Below are positions 30,965-40,628 of a stretch of 64,000 nt of DNA, piece after piece (within the stretch, counting starts at the first letter, position 1; every line of letters starts with the position of its first letter). The stretch comes from Streptomyces spinosisporus. Lineage in GTDB: Bacteria; Actinomycetota; Actinomycetes; Streptomycetales; Streptomycetaceae. The DNA lies in the NCBI RefSeq assembly GCF_022698145.1, contig NZ_JALDAX010000005.1:248001-312000 (forward strand), given 5' to 3'. Made by a program: the position numbers and the translations under genes. The notes under the pieces were generated by a model, which was not told the origin of the DNA, searched no databases, and worked only from the letters and a program-made list of their open reading frames with translations.

Positions 30965-32833
30965 TCACTTCAGCTCGTCCGGGCACGGGGTGCCCCGCGG
31001 CAGCTGGTACGGCGCCCCCAGCCGGTACGTCCCCGCCTTGGGCGCCACCAGCAGCGTCCACTTGTCGCCCTTGTCGTCCTCCTCCGTCTGCATCAGACAG
31101 CCGTTGACGTTGTCGTAGGACTTGGGCATGCCGTCGGCGCGGTGCTTGGAGGCCTCCGTCTCCTTCGGCGGTTTGACGCCCTTGCCCTTGGCGTCGACCA
31201 GGCCGAGCCACGGGGAGTAGGGGACGCGGATCAGCACCCGGCCGGGCTTCTTGACCTCGATGGTCAGCTCGCCCTGCTCGGCACGGTCGACGACGGCGGG
31301 CGGGTCGGCGAGCGGGGTGGGGTCGGTGACCTTGAACAGCTGCCAGTTGGCGTCGCCCCAGACCTGCTTCAGATACGGCATGCCCCGCTGGACCAGCTCC
31401 CGCTCGCGCTCACCGCCGTCGCCGTCGGGCGCGCCCTTCGGCAGCACGACGAAGTGGACGGACCAGCGCTGCAGCCACTCGTGGTAGTTCGCCGAGTTGA
31501 GGGTGTCGTCGTAGAAGAGGGGGTTGCGCTCCATGTCGGCCTGGCGGTTCCAGCCGCGGGCGAGGTTGACGTAGGGCGCGAGCGCGGAGGCCTCGCGGTG
31601 GGAGGCGGCGGGCACGACCTCGACGCGGCCCCGCTCGGCGCCGACGTCCTGCAACTCGTTGACCAGGGGCGCCAGCTCGCGCGCCCAGGACGCGGCCGGC
31701 GTGGTGTGGACGACGTCGTCGACCGCCTTGAACCCGATCCAGAAGGTGAAGCCGACGAAGGTCACCACGGTGACGTACCAGTTGCGCGAGCGCGGCACCG
31801 TGAACGGCAGCGCGGCGATCAGCGCCACCCCCGCGAAGAGCATCGCCAGACGCGTGATGTTGGAGCCGATCTGCGAGCTGACCAGCCACACCGCGAGCAC
31901 CGACAGGGCGTACACCGCGGAGGTCAGCCGGACGGTCGTCCAGTTCTTCGGTACGACCATGAAGACGACGACCGAGCACAGGAACGGCAGGATCACCGAG
32001 GCGAACTCCATCGGCTGCGTGCCCGAGAAGGGGAACAGCCAGGCCGACACCGCCACGACCAGCGTCGGCGCGATGCCCAGGGCCCAGGCGCCGGGACGGC
32101 GCTTCTGCAGGAACAGGGCGACCGCGACGAGGCCCACGAACAGACCCGCGACCGGGGACGACATCGTCGCCAGCGCGGCCAGCGGCGCCGCGCACAGGGC
32201 CTTCGCCCAGCGCTTGTAGCGCCACTTGTGGGGCCAGCAGAAGACGACGGCGACCGCGCCGAGCGCGAACACGGTGCCCAGGCCGAAGGTCACCCGGCCC
32301 GAGGCGGCGTTGCACAGGAACGCGAAGACGCCCGCCAGCGACGCCCACAGCGGGTTCTTCACCGAACGGCTGCGGATGAGGATCATCGTCAGCAGCCCGG
32401 CCGAGACGGTCCCCGAGATCATCATCGTCGTACGGACACCGAGCACCGACATCAGATACGGCGACACCATGCTGTACGACACCGGGTGCATCCCGCCGTA
32501 CCAGGCCAGGTTGTACGCCGAGTCCGGGTGCCGGCCGACGAACTCGGCCCAGGCATCCTGCGCGGCGAGGTCGCCGCCGCTGTTCGCGGACGTGAAGAAC
32601 CAGACGATGTGCAGGATGCCCGACAGGGCGGTGACGGAGAGCACCGGGTGGCGCAGCAGACGCTCGCGCAGGGCGAGAAAGGCGGACATCACGCGTGACG
32701 GACCGCCCTGTGCACCGTCCTGCGTACGGCCGGAGTCACGTCCGTCCGCGCGCGGTGCGGGCACGCGTATTCGCGGGCCGGTTCCCGGGCCCGGATCGGC
32801 GTCGTCGGCGCGTGTCGGCTCCGCAGTGGCCAC
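30965..32833 (-). CDS. Polytopic membrane protein with large extracytoplasmic C-terminal domain
   Basis: A 622-residue protein: a polar N-terminus (about 45 residues), then about ten to eleven membrane helices (residues 60-380), then a 240-residue soluble C-terminal domain (GRVEVVPAASHREASALAP; LQRWSVHFVVLPKG; VLIRVPYSPWLGLVD). The plan resembles GT-C-type or MFS-like membrane proteins seen in Streptomyces, but no catalytic motif could be fixed. GTG 32833 with GGGGAG upstream. The next gene upstream on the same strand encodes a D,D-carboxypeptidase, so a role in the cell envelope is plausible. Confidence 0.75.
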   Translation of the reverse strand: MATAEPTRADDADPGPGTGPRIRVPAPRADGRDSGRTQDGAQGGPSRVMSAFLALRERLLRHPVLSVTALSGILHIVWFFTSANSGGDLAAQDAWAEFVGRHPDSAYNLAWYGGMHPVSYSMVSPYLMSVLGVRTTMMISGTVSAGLLTMILIRSRSVKNPLWASLAGVFAFLCNAASGRVTFGLGTVFALGAVAVVFCWPHKWRYKRWAKALCAAPLAALATMSSPVAGLFVGLVAVALFLQKRRPGAWALGIAPTLVVAVSAWLFPFSGTQPMEFASVILPFLCSVVVFMVVPKNWTTVRLTSAVYALSVLAVWLVSSQIGSNITRLAMLFAGVALIAALPFTVPRSRNWYVTVVTFVGFTFWIGFKAVDDVVHTTPAASWARELAPLVNELQDVGAERGRVEVVPAASHREASALAPYVNLARGWNRQADMERNPLFYDDTLNSANYHEWLQRWSVHFVVLPKGAPDGDGGERERELVQRGMPYLKQVWGDANWQLFKVTDPTPLADPPAVVDRAEQGELTIEVKKPGRVLIRVPYSPWLGLVDAKGKGVKPPKETEASKHRADGMPKSYDNVNGCLMQTEEDDKGDKWTLLVAPKAGTYRLGAPYQLPRGTPCPDELK

Positions 32834-33049
32834 CTGAAGGCACTCCCCGTGGTGTCCCGTCTTCTGTTCTGGACGCGTCCCGTTGTCCGCCCGTTCGCGG
32901 CTGCGTCCCCGGGGGTTCCCAGTCGCGTGACCGCGAGCGACGTCCTGCCCCGATTCGTGACGCTAGCACGCACCCCGCCGGTGGGCTCCCTGGTGGGCGC
33001 CTCGGCGGGGTGCCGCGGTGTCGCGCTCGTGACCCGGGGTGGGCCCGGG

Positions 33050-36000
33050 TCAGCCGAGGCGCTTCAGCTTCGCGCCGAAGCCGGGCTCGGCGAGATCCTT
33101 CTGCAGCGCGACCGGGACCTTGACCGCGCCGTTCGAGCCGTCGCCCACGGTGAGGGTGCCCACCTGGGTGCCGGCCTTCGCGGAGTGCGGTACGTCGTCG
33201 CCCTCGAAGGACAGCTTCACCTTCAGGCCCGCCCAGCCGACCGCGGTGACGTCCTTGGTCAGCACGATCGGGGTGTGGCCGCCGAGCCGGTCGTCCACGT
33301 ACCCGACCACGGAGCCCTTCTTGAGGATCTTCGTGGAGGTCAGGGCGTCGCGGGCGGCGAGCATCGCGGTCTTGCTGACGGCGTTGACGGTGTCGATGAT
33401 CGGCGCGGTGTGCTGGCCGAGGATCGCGCCGACGACGGTGACCGTCTCACCGCCGACCTCCTTGGTGGCGGCGAAGAGCAGGTTGCCGCCGGCCTTGGTG
33501 GTGGTGCCGGTCTTGATGCCGAGGGCGCCGTTGAAGGGGACCAGGGCGTTGTAGTTGCGCCACTTGTGGCCGGACGGGTCGATCCAGTTGGGCAGCTTGG
33601 TGATCTCCATCAGGGCCGGGATCTTCACCAGCTCGTTGCCGAGCAGCACCTGGTCCTGGGCGGTGGAGACGGTGGACTCCTTCAGGCCGGAGGCGTCCGT
33701 GTACGTCGTGTTCTTCATCCCGAGGTCCTTGGCGGTGTCGTTCATCTTCTTGATGAACGCCGCCTCGGAGCCCGCGTCCCAACGGGCCAGCAGACGCGCG
33801 ATGTTGTTCGCGGACGGGATCATGATGGCCGACAGGGCCTGGCGTTCGGTGAGGACGTCACCCTTCTTGACCGTGTTGAGGGTGGACTCGCCGTCCTTGT
33901 CGTAGCCGCCCTCCTTCTCCGCCAGCGCGTCGACGGTGATCTTCTCGCCCTCGGCGCCCGGCTTCAGCGGGTGGTCCTTGAGGACGAGGTACGCGGTCAT
34001 CGCCTTCGCCACGGAGCCGATCGCGACGGGGGTCTGCTTGCCGAAGTTCCCCATCGTGCCGATGCCGTTGACGTCCATCCAGCCCTGGCCCTCGTTCGGC
34101 CACGGGAGGGCCGCGTTGTCGCCGTCGAAGGTGTAGGAGTCCTCGGCGGTCAGGGCGAGCGTGGGGGTGGGCAGGGGGCGGACGGCCTGCACGATCGCAA
34201 AGACGATCACCAGGAGGAGGACCAGCGGGGTCCAGATCTTGACGCGGCGGACGAGCGTGCGGACCGGGGTCTGCGGCGGGGGCGGGGTGTTCGTCAGCTC
34301 GGCCAGCAGATCCATCGGCGGCTTCGGCGGCAGGGGCTGCTGCGCCGTGCGCTCCGGACCGACCTGCGGAACCTGCGCCGTCGCATCCGCCGGCCTCCGC
34401 GTCCCCGGCTCGTCCAACGGCCTGAGCGCCACGAACTTACTGGTCCGCTCCGCCGCGGGCGCCTCCTTCTCGGGCCCCTTCGGCACATCCCCGAGCTTCA
34501 GCATCGTGGTCGGCTGATCCACCTGAGGCTTGGCCTGCGGCCGCTTGAAGACAGCGGTGGGCTGATCGACGGGCTTGCCCGCCGGGGGCTTGGACTTTGC
34601 GGAGGGGTCCCCTCCGGGGGTCTTGGGCGTTGCGGAGGGGGCGCCTCCCGGGGCCTGGGACTTGCCGGAGGGGGCGTCCTCCGAGGCTTGAGGCTTCTCG
34701 GAGGGGGCGCCTCCCAGGGCTTGGGACTTCCCGGAGGGATCGCCCTCCGAGGCCTGAGGCTTCCCGGAGGGGGTGGCCCCAGACGGCTTGGGCTCGTCCG
34801 CGGGCTTGGCACTCGACGGCTCGGGCTCGTCCGAGGCGCCGTCGGTCCTGTCGGCATCCTTGCCGTCGGCCGGAGCACCGGCCTTGGCAGCAGCGCCCGT
34901 ACCGGTCGCGGGGGCGTCGGTCTTCCGGCCAGGGTCCGCACCAGCGGCAGGACCGCCCGCCTCGGAAGCGGTGGCCGCGCCGTCCGCAGACGCGCCCGCC
35001 CGGGAGGCAGGGGCGTCGGCCTTGGGGGCAGCACCCGTACCGGCCGCGGGGCCATCGGCCCTCGGGCCAGGGTCCGCACCAGCAGCGGGCGCGCCCGCCT
35101 TGGAGGCGGTAGCCGCGTCGGCCGCGGGCACGCCCGCCTGAGAGGCAGGGGCGTCGCCGGTGGTGGGGGCGTCGGCCTTGGGGGCGGCGCCTGCACCAGT
35201 CGCAGGGGCGTCGGTCGCCGGGGTTGAGCTCTCGCCAGCGGCAGGAGCATCTGCTTCGGAGCCCGCCTCCGAGTCGTCAGCGGGGGTGGCCGGCTTCGGT
35301 TCTTCGGGCCCGGCGTCCGCGGAGTCGGCCGCCTTGGAATCGGCCGGCGTGGAAGCAGTGGCCGTAGCAGCGCCGGAGGCGTCCTTCGCGGAGTCGCTCC
35401 CGCCCTCCGCGTCGCCGGAATCATCCGTTCCGGCGCCCTCGGCGGGCTTCTCGCGGCCCGGGGCGGCTTCAGCGTCCTTGGAGTCGCCGGAGCGGACCCA
35501 GGCCGCCACAGCCGCGCGCAGGCGGTCGTCGCCCGACGAGCCGCCCGGGACGTCACTCGACGCGCCGCCCTCGTCACCCTCTGCCGCACCATCCGCGGAA
35601 ACGTCTCCGCCGCTCCCGACACCTTCCTCGCGGTCCTGGTCCGCGCTTACGGCACCTTCCCTGCGGTCCTCATCCGCGCTTACGGCACGTTCCTCGCGGT
35701 CCCCGCCCCCGCCCGCGGCACCTTCCGAGCGGTCCTCGTCCCGGCCCGCCGCACCACCATCGTGATCACCGTCCCCGCTCGCGGCGCCCTTCTCGACGTC
35801 CCCGCCCGCGCCCGCGGCACCTTCCCCGCGGTCCTCGTCCGCTCCTGCGGCACCACCATCGCGGTTGCCGCCCGCGTTCGCGGCACCTTCCCCGCGGTCG
35901 GCGCTCACGCCGGCGCCGGCGTCGACCCCTGTCGCGCCCCGCACCGAGAACACCCGCGTCGCCGTGTCCACGCCGCCCCTGATGTCCTGGGCCACCGCCA

Positions 36001-36142
36001 GGCGTGGGTCGCGTGTGGTCTGGTTCTCTGTGCGGGCCTCGGGAACCGGGCCCGTGCTCCCCGACGTCGGTTCTGCCGACGACGCGCGCTTCTTCGACCT
36101 GTCGGGGGACTCGCCCGCCACCGATGCCTCCTCCTGCCGCAC
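33050..36142 (-). CDS. D-alanyl-D-alanine carboxypeptidase with very long low-complexity cytoplasmic head
   Basis: A 1030-residue S11-type penicillin-binding protein that trims pentapeptide side chains of peptidoglycan. A single membrane helix lies at about 636-654. Outside, the catalytic motifs are complete: SVAK (S710/K713), SAN (777-779) and KTG (877-879). Residues 1-635 are a low-complexity, Ala/Gly/Asp/Glu/Pro-rich region with several repeat types (SADEDR/EGAA-like near 78-185; ADAPATGTGAAPK-like near 300-430; PSGKxQAxxGAPS-like near 455-520). Most S11 enzymes are around 400 residues, so the head is extraordinary. The coding start cannot be fixed exactly; ATG 36142 is the first. Confidence 0.88.
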   Translation of the reverse strand: MRQEEASVAGESPDRSKKRASSAEPTSGSTGPVPEARTENQTTRDPRLAVAQDIRGGVDTATRVFSVRGATGVDAGAGVSADRGEGAANAGGNRDGGAAGADEDRGEGAAGAGGDVEKGAASGDGDHDGGAAGRDEDRSEGAAGGGGDREERAVSADEDRREGAVSADQDREEGVGSGGDVSADGAAEGDEGGASSDVPGGSSGDDRLRAAVAAWVRSGDSKDAEAAPGREKPAEGAGTDDSGDAEGGSDSAKDASGAATATASTPADSKAADSADAGPEEPKPATPADDSEAGSEADAPAAGESSTPATDAPATGAGAAPKADAPTTGDAPASQAGVPAADAATASKAGAPAAGADPGPRADGPAAGTGAAPKADAPASRAGASADGAATASEAGGPAAGADPGRKTDAPATGTGAAAKAGAPADGKDADRTDGASDEPEPSSAKPADEPKPSGATPSGKPQASEGDPSGKSQALGGAPSEKPQASEDAPSGKSQAPGGAPSATPKTPGGDPSAKSKPPAGKPVDQPTAVFKRPQAKPQVDQPTTMLKLGDVPKGPEKEAPAAERTSKFVALRPLDEPGTRRPADATAQVPQVGPERTAQQPLPPKPPMDLLAELTNTPPPPQTPVRTLVRRVKIWTPLVLLLVIVFAIVQAVRPLPTPTLALTAEDSYTFDGDNAALPWPNEGQGWMDVNGIGTMGNFGKQTPVAIGSVAKAMTAYLVLKDHPLKPGAEGEKITVDALAEKEGGYDKDGESTLNTVKKGDVLTERQALSAIMIPSANNIARLLARWDAGSEAAFIKKMNDTAKDLGMKNTTYTDASGLKESTVSTAQDQVLLGNELVKIPALMEITKLPNWIDPSGHKWRNYNALVPFNGALGIKTGTTTKAGGNLLFAATKEVGGETVTVVGAILGQHTAPIIDTVNAVSKTAMLAARDALTSTKILKKGSVVGYVDDRLGGHTPIVLTKDVTAVGWAGLKVKLSFEGDDVPHSAKAGTQVGTLTVGDGSNGAVKVPVALQKDLAEPGFGAKLKRLG

Positions 36143-36354
36143 GCCCCGCGTGCGCTACCGAACCGTGAACCGCCGCCCGGAACACCGCTCAAACGCGCTG
36201 TCCGAACCATGTACCAGTGTCCTGTGTGCGGGCTTAACCCCTGCGGTAGACGAGAACGACATACCTACCGGTTCCCTCACAAAGAGGTCACGCACTCTCG
36301 ACAGACCAATGTGAGAGGGGTCACCCTGTCTTTCATCCACGCGGGGAGGCATGG

Positions 36355-37113
36355 ATGGGCAGGAGCCGCAGAACAATTCCGGAGGAGCTTCTGCTGCTGG
36401 CATTGGACCCGACCACGGGTACCACTGCACAGCCGCAGTCGCTCGACCTCGGTCTGGCCGGAGCACAGCTAGTGGAGCTGGCGCTGGCCGGACGGATAGC
36501 CCCAGACGGGGATCGTATCGCCGTGGTGGCCCCACGGCCGACTGGAGATCCAACTCTGGACTGCGCATTGGAGTTGCTGCGAAGGCGTGGCGCTCCCGTG
36601 CGTGCCGTCCACTGGATCGGCGGGCCCCGGCTAGGGCTGCGCCAGACCTATCTCTCGCATCTGGAGCGGTGCGGCATGGTGCATGCCGTGCCGGGCCAGA
36701 TGTGCGGAGTGCTGCCGACGACTCGCTACCAGGCGACGGACACCGAGATCAGCCGGGAGATCAGGGCCCGGCTGGACTCCGCGATCCGTACCGGCGTACC
36801 GCCGGACCCGCGGACCGCGGCGCTCGCCGCCCTGGCGCACGCGGTCGGCCTCGGCAAGCACCTGTATCCGGGCAACGAGGGTCGGTCCTCGCGCTCCCGG
36901 CTGCGGGATCTGATCAGGCACGACCCCATGGGCGGCCTCGTGGCGCACGCCGTGATGGATGTCCAGAACGGCGTGGCCGCCCAGCCGCGCCGCAGCCCGG
37001 CCTCGCCGTCCGGGCGCCAGCCGGCCGGACCGTCCAGGTCCGCAGCGGAACCCGCCCGCGGTGTTCCGATGCAGCCGCGCCGCGGTTCCATGGCGCGCGT
37101 CGTGGCGCACTGA
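36355..37113 (+). CDS. GOLPH3/VPS74 (GPP34)-family protein
   Basis: A 252-residue protein; the start RRTIPEELLLLALDPTTGTT and LGLAGAQLVELALAGRIAPDGDRIAVV match the GPP34 family, known in eukaryotes as a phosphoinositide- and Golgi-binding protein and widespread with unknown role in Streptomyces. The C-terminal 50 residues are Pro/Arg/Ser-rich and look disordered. ATG 36355 follows GGGGAGG. It lies upstream of an XRE/DUF397 regulator pair. Confidence 0.85.
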   Translation: MGRSRRTIPEELLLLALDPTTGTTAQPQSLDLGLAGAQLVELALAGRIAPDGDRIAVVAPRPTGDPTLDCALELLRRRGAPVRAVHWIGGPRLGLRQTYLSHLERCGMVHAVPGQMCGVLPTTRYQATDTEISREIRARLDSAIRTGVPPDPRTAALAALAHAVGLGKHLYPGNEGRSSRSRLRDLIRHDPMGGLVAHAVMDVQNGVAAQPRRSPASPSGRQPAGPSRSAAEPARGVPMQPRRGSMARVVAH

Positions 37114-37473
37114 GCCGCGCACCACGACGGGCGGCACGAAACCGCACGCGTACAGCACGTACGTGCACAACCGCAGCACCGCAGCACCACGCACCGCCGA
37201 GCGCCGCACCGAGCCTGAACAGGCAGTCCCCAAGACCCGGTACGGGAGCCGCTGGTCCGCGCGGGGCGGCGAACCGCTGTGTCCATCCGTGCCCACGGAT
37301 GCCGCAGCGGTCCGCCGTCCCGCGCGGCCGCATGTCGCGGCGGCGGCCGACTGGCGCGTATGCAGCGCATATCCATCCGTTTGCCAGCGGCACGGAGCAC
37401 CTTGGTGGCAGTCTGCTCAACAGCAGATACGCAAAGTGGCAAGTCGAGTCACGCAGCCGGAGGTGCACGTCCC

Positions 37474-38331
37474 GTGGCGTCCAATGTCAATCCCACCGTC
37501 AGGCGACGCCGGCTGGGCCAGGAGCTGCGCCGGCTCCGTGAGCTCAAGGGCATGACGGCCGAGGAAGTGGCGGAGCGGCTGCTGGTGTCGCAGTCGAAGA
37601 TCAGCCGGCTGGAGAACGGCCGGCGCAGCATCAGCCAGCGCGACGTACGCGATCTGTGCGGTGTCTACGAGGTGGAGGACCACCGCATCGTCGACTCGCT
37701 GATGCAGATGGCCAAGGACTCGCGCCAGCAGGGCTGGTGGCACTCCTTCGGCGACATCCCCTACAGCGTGTACATCGGCCTGGAGACGGACGCGGCGAGC
37801 CTGCGTGTCTACGACCCCCAGGTGGTGCCCGGTCTGCTGCAGACCAGGCAGTACGCGGAGGCCCTGATCACGGGGGCGCTCCCCGAGACCGCGGCGACCG
37901 ACGTCGAGAAGCGCGTCCAGGTGCGCCTGCGCCGGCAGGAACGAATCACCGCCCCGGACAACCCGCTGCGGCTGTGGACGGTGATGGACGAGGCGGCCCT
38001 GCGCCGCGTGGTGGGCAACCGCTCCCTGATGCGCGACCAGTTGGAGCAGCTCGTCGAGCAGTCGCAGCTGCCGCACGTCACCGTGCAGGTCATCCCCTTC
38101 GAGATGGGGGCGCATCCCGGCCTCAACGGCCAGTACGCGATCCTGGAGTTCCCGGACGCGGCCGACTCCAGCGTCGTCTACATCGAGGGCGTCACGAGCG
38201 ACCTGTATCTGGAGAAGGCCAACGACGTGCAGAAGTACAGCGTGATGTACGAGCATCTGCGCGCCCAGGCCCTGAATCCGGACCAGTCACGGCAGTTCAT
38301 CGCGGACATCGCGAAGGAGTACGCCCGCTGA
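37474..38331 (+). CDS. XRE-family regulator with DUF5753 domain
   Basis: A 285-residue regulator. The N-terminal helix-turn-helix (LGQELRRLRELKGMTAEEVAERL, SQSKISRLENGRRSIS; residues 10-65) is followed by DUF5753 (GLETDAASLRVYDPQVVPGLLQT ... QVIPFEMGAHPGLNGQYAILEF). Such proteins work with a small DUF397 protein encoded next to them, here at 38546. I chose GTG 37474 behind GGAGG (37459-37463); a long N-terminal extension from 37279 has no family match. The 360-base gap before it holds no other gene. Confidence 0.9.
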   Translation: MASNVNPTVRRRRLGQELRRLRELKGMTAEEVAERLLVSQSKISRLENGRRSISQRDVRDLCGVYEVEDHRIVDSLMQMAKDSRQQGWWHSFGDIPYSVYIGLETDAASLRVYDPQVVPGLLQTRQYAEALITGALPETAATDVEKRVQVRLRRQERITAPDNPLRLWTVMDEAALRRVVGNRSLMRDQLEQLVEQSQLPHVTVQVIPFEMGAHPGLNGQYAILEFPDAADSSVVYIEGVTSDLYLEKANDVQKYSVMYEHLRAQALNPDQSRQFIADIAKEYAR

Positions 38332-38545
38332 AGCGACGCACAGTACACCTTCTTTGGGCATTACTGGAAGACTCATCTGGAATATGCCACCCGGTCGAGT
38401 GAATGGTCACTTCGTACGCCGGGGTTGGCGAGTAGCGTCGATCACGCCACCACACACCAGAGGTTGGCGCAAACCGTGCTGTGGGTCCGGAGCCGGATCC
38501 GGTGTGCGGTGACAGCAACTCAACAACTGGCAATTCGGAGCAAAA

Positions 38546-38737
38546 ATGGCAATTCGTCAGGGCGCCACGCGTACGTGGACCAAGTCCTCGTACTCCACGG
38601 GCAACGGCGCGTGTGTCGAGATCAAGTCACCGATCCGCGCGGCCATGGCCGTCCGGGACTCCAAGGTTCCCGAGGGGCCCGTACTGGCCTTCCCGGCCGA
38701 CGCGTGGAACGCCTTCGTCGGTTCGATCAAGGCGTAA
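38546..38737 (+). CDS. DUF397 small protein, partner of the XRE regulator
   Basis: A 63-residue protein with the DUF397 signature: WTKSSYSTGNGACVEIK near residues 11-27 and AVRDSKVPEGPVLAFPADAW later, ending in FVGSIKA. DUF397 proteins bind and modulate their DUF5753 partner; several such pairs control development or antibiotic production in Streptomyces. It stands 214 bases after the regulator and may have its own promoter. Confidence 0.93.
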   Translation: MAIRQGATRTWTKSSYSTGNGACVEIKSPIRAAMAVRDSKVPEGPVLAFPADAWNAFVGSIKA

Positions 38738-38887
38738 GGGGAGGATCTTCCTGATCCTCGCATTCGATTTCCACAACTGCACAAGCACCACCGCTTCACA
38801 AGCACCACATGAAGAGCCCTCTCGTCCAGTTCGCCGTCCTTGCCGAGGGGGCTCGGCTTGTGCCCGGCCGCAGCAGGCCGGTTTCCT

Positions 38888-39733
38888 TCACCTCAACCGG
38901 TCGACGTACTTGTCCGTCCCGGGCACGGTCGGGACGAACGGCGCCACCAGTTCCACCCTCCCCAGCCCGGCCTCCTGAACGGGCGCGCCCAGATCCGCGA
39001 AGTACCCCTCCCAGCACTCCCGCGGGTCCGCCTGCAGAAACCACAGCAGGGTCAGCCTGGTGTCGACGCCCTCGACCTGCTTGACGTAGGTCATGCGGTC
39101 GCCGGGCAGCGGAGTGGGCCGGAAGACGGTCACCATCGCGGCCGGGGAGCCCGCCACCCGCTTCGGCAGATGCCGTGCGCGCAGCCATGCCAGCAACTCC
39201 CGGCGCTGCTCGGCCGATTCCGCGTGGATCACCTCGACGACCAGCCCCGCGTAGGGATGGTCGAGGGCGTGGAAGTCGCGGGGCCCCGCGGCCCCGTCCC
39301 GGTAGACCGTCGCCTCGTGGTCCTGGAACGCGGTGAAGACATGCGTACGGTCCTGGTAGACCCGGGCGTCGCGGTTGAGGCGCTTGTTGATGGCGACGGT
39401 CCACTTCATGTGGTCGTCGTAGCGGCCGTCGGTGATCCAGTACGTCGAGAGGTAGCAGCCCGCGGTGACCGGCTGGGCGATCGCCGACTTCTCGGGGTAG
39501 CGCAGGAGTTGGAGGTCGCGGGTCGCCACCCAGCGGCGTCCGGCGTACATCCAGGGCATGGCCATCGCGCCGGCGTAGTAGTGGTCGTCCTCGTACCAGC
39601 GGTTGTAGGCGTACTCATGGCCGGGGTGGGGCTCGACCATGGTGATCAGGGCGTGGCCCGGGTGGATCCCGTAGGGCCCCACCGCGGCCAGTTCCGCATA
39701 CGTCTCGCTGCGGGTGCCGCTCTCCTCGGACAT
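38888..39733 (-). CDS. Unrecognised EthD/dimeric-barrel-like protein
   Basis: A 281-residue protein with the sequence HPGHALITMVEPHPGHEYAYNRWYEDDHYYAG near the start, a pattern similar to dimeric alpha/beta-barrel proteins where a His near the Tyr-rich segment lies in the pocket. A possible repeat of the same fold follows (GLVVEVIHAESAEQRRELLAWL; LTLLWFLQADPRECWEGYF). No enzyme motif is certain. Divergent from an SDR gene and separated by a perfect palindrome, so probably co-regulated with it in a catabolic or biosynthetic pathway. Confidence 0.65.
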   Translation of the reverse strand: MSEESGTRSETYAELAAVGPYGIHPGHALITMVEPHPGHEYAYNRWYEDDHYYAGAMAMPWMYAGRRWVATRDLQLLRYPEKSAIAQPVTAGCYLSTYWITDGRYDDHMKWTVAINKRLNRDARVYQDRTHVFTAFQDHEATVYRDGAAGPRDFHALDHPYAGLVVEVIHAESAEQRRELLAWLRARHLPKRVAGSPAAMVTVFRPTPLPGDRMTYVKQVEGVDTRLTLLWFLQADPRECWEGYFADLGAPVQEAGLGRVELVAPFVPTVPGTDKYVDRLR

Positions 39734-39770
39734 GGGCGTATCCCTTCCTTCGTCGGCCGCTCGCCCATAC

Positions 39771-39787
39771 TCTGACGCTCCGTCAGA
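39771..39787. promoter_or_regulatory. Perfect TCTGACG-CTC-CGTCAGA operator
   Basis: Seven-base arms around CTC in the 85-base divergent gap between the 38888-39733 and 39819-40604 genes. The form resembles TetR-family operators; no TetR gene is in view, so the regulator would be encoded elsewhere. Confidence 0.7.
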
Positions 39788-39818
39788 AAATGCGCCAGGG
39801 TCAGTGCGGAGGTCGGTC

Positions 39819-40604
39819 ATGTCACTGCTTGCGGGCAAGACGGTCGTCGTGTCGGGGGTCGGCGCGGGGCTCGGGCATCAGGTCGCGGCGGCCGTCGTGC
39901 GCGACGGCGGGAACGCGGTGCTCGGGGCGCGCACCGCGGCCAACCTCGCCAAGAGCGCCGCCGAGATCGATCCGGACGGCACGCACACGGCGTACCGGCC
40001 GACCGACATCACGGACGAGGCACAGTGCGAACAGCTCGCGGAACTCACGCGGGAGCGGTTCGGGCGGATCGACGCGGTCGTCCATGTGGCCGCCTGGGAC
40101 AGCTACTTCGGCGGCCTGGAGGATGCGGACTTCGCCACCTGGCAGTCGGTGATCGACGTGAACCTGCTGGGTTCGCTGCGGATGACCCGGGCCTGTCTGC
40201 CGGCGCTCAAGGCGCACGGGGGCGCGGTGGTGTTCATCGGGACGCAGTCGTCGGTCGCGGCTCCCAGCCAGGTCCGGCAGGCGGCGTACGCGGCCTCGAA
40301 GGGCGCGCTGACCAGTGCGATGTACTCCCTCGCCCGGGAGCTCGGCCCGCACCGCATCCGGGTCAACACCGTGCTGCCGGGCTGGATGTGGGGCCCGCCG
40401 GTCAAGGCGTACGTGCAGTTCACGGCCCACACGGAGGGCGTGCCCGAGCCCGAGGTGCTGGGGCGCCTCACCGGCCGGATGGCGCTGCCGGACCTGGCGA
40501 CCGACGGGGATGTGGCGGACGCCGCGGTGTTCCTGGCCTCGGACCGCGCGCGGGCCATCACGGGGCAGTCGCTGCTGGTCAACGCCGGGGAGCTGATGCG
40601 CTGA
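39819..40604 (+). CDS. Short-chain dehydrogenase/reductase (classical SDR)
   Basis: A 261-residue SDR. Cofactor motif VVVSGVGAGLGHQVA (Gly-x3-Gly-x-Gly), VVHVAAWDS in place of NNAG, catalytic Ser in FIGTQSSVAAPS and Tyr/Lys in YAASKGAL, C-terminal RARAITGQSLLVNAGE. Substrate unknown. ATG 39819 follows GGAGG. It is divergent from a possible pathway partner and shares a palindromic operator with it. Confidence 0.9.
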   Translation: MSLLAGKTVVVSGVGAGLGHQVAAAVVRDGGNAVLGARTAANLAKSAAEIDPDGTHTAYRPTDITDEAQCEQLAELTRERFGRIDAVVHVAAWDSYFGGLEDADFATWQSVIDVNLLGSLRMTRACLPALKAHGGAVVFIGTQSSVAAPSQVRQAAYAASKGALTSAMYSLARELGPHRIRVNTVLPGWMWGPPVKAYVQFTAHTEGVPEPEVLGRLTGRMALPDLATDGDVADAAVFLASDRARAITGQSLLVNAGELMR

Positions 40605-40628
40605 CGGGTCACCTGCACCATCACCATT

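Noticed and set aside
32849..35227. A long forward frame opposite the carboxypeptidase gene
   Set aside because: Product is Gly/Arg low-complexity sequence; the other strand has complete penicillin-binding motifs.
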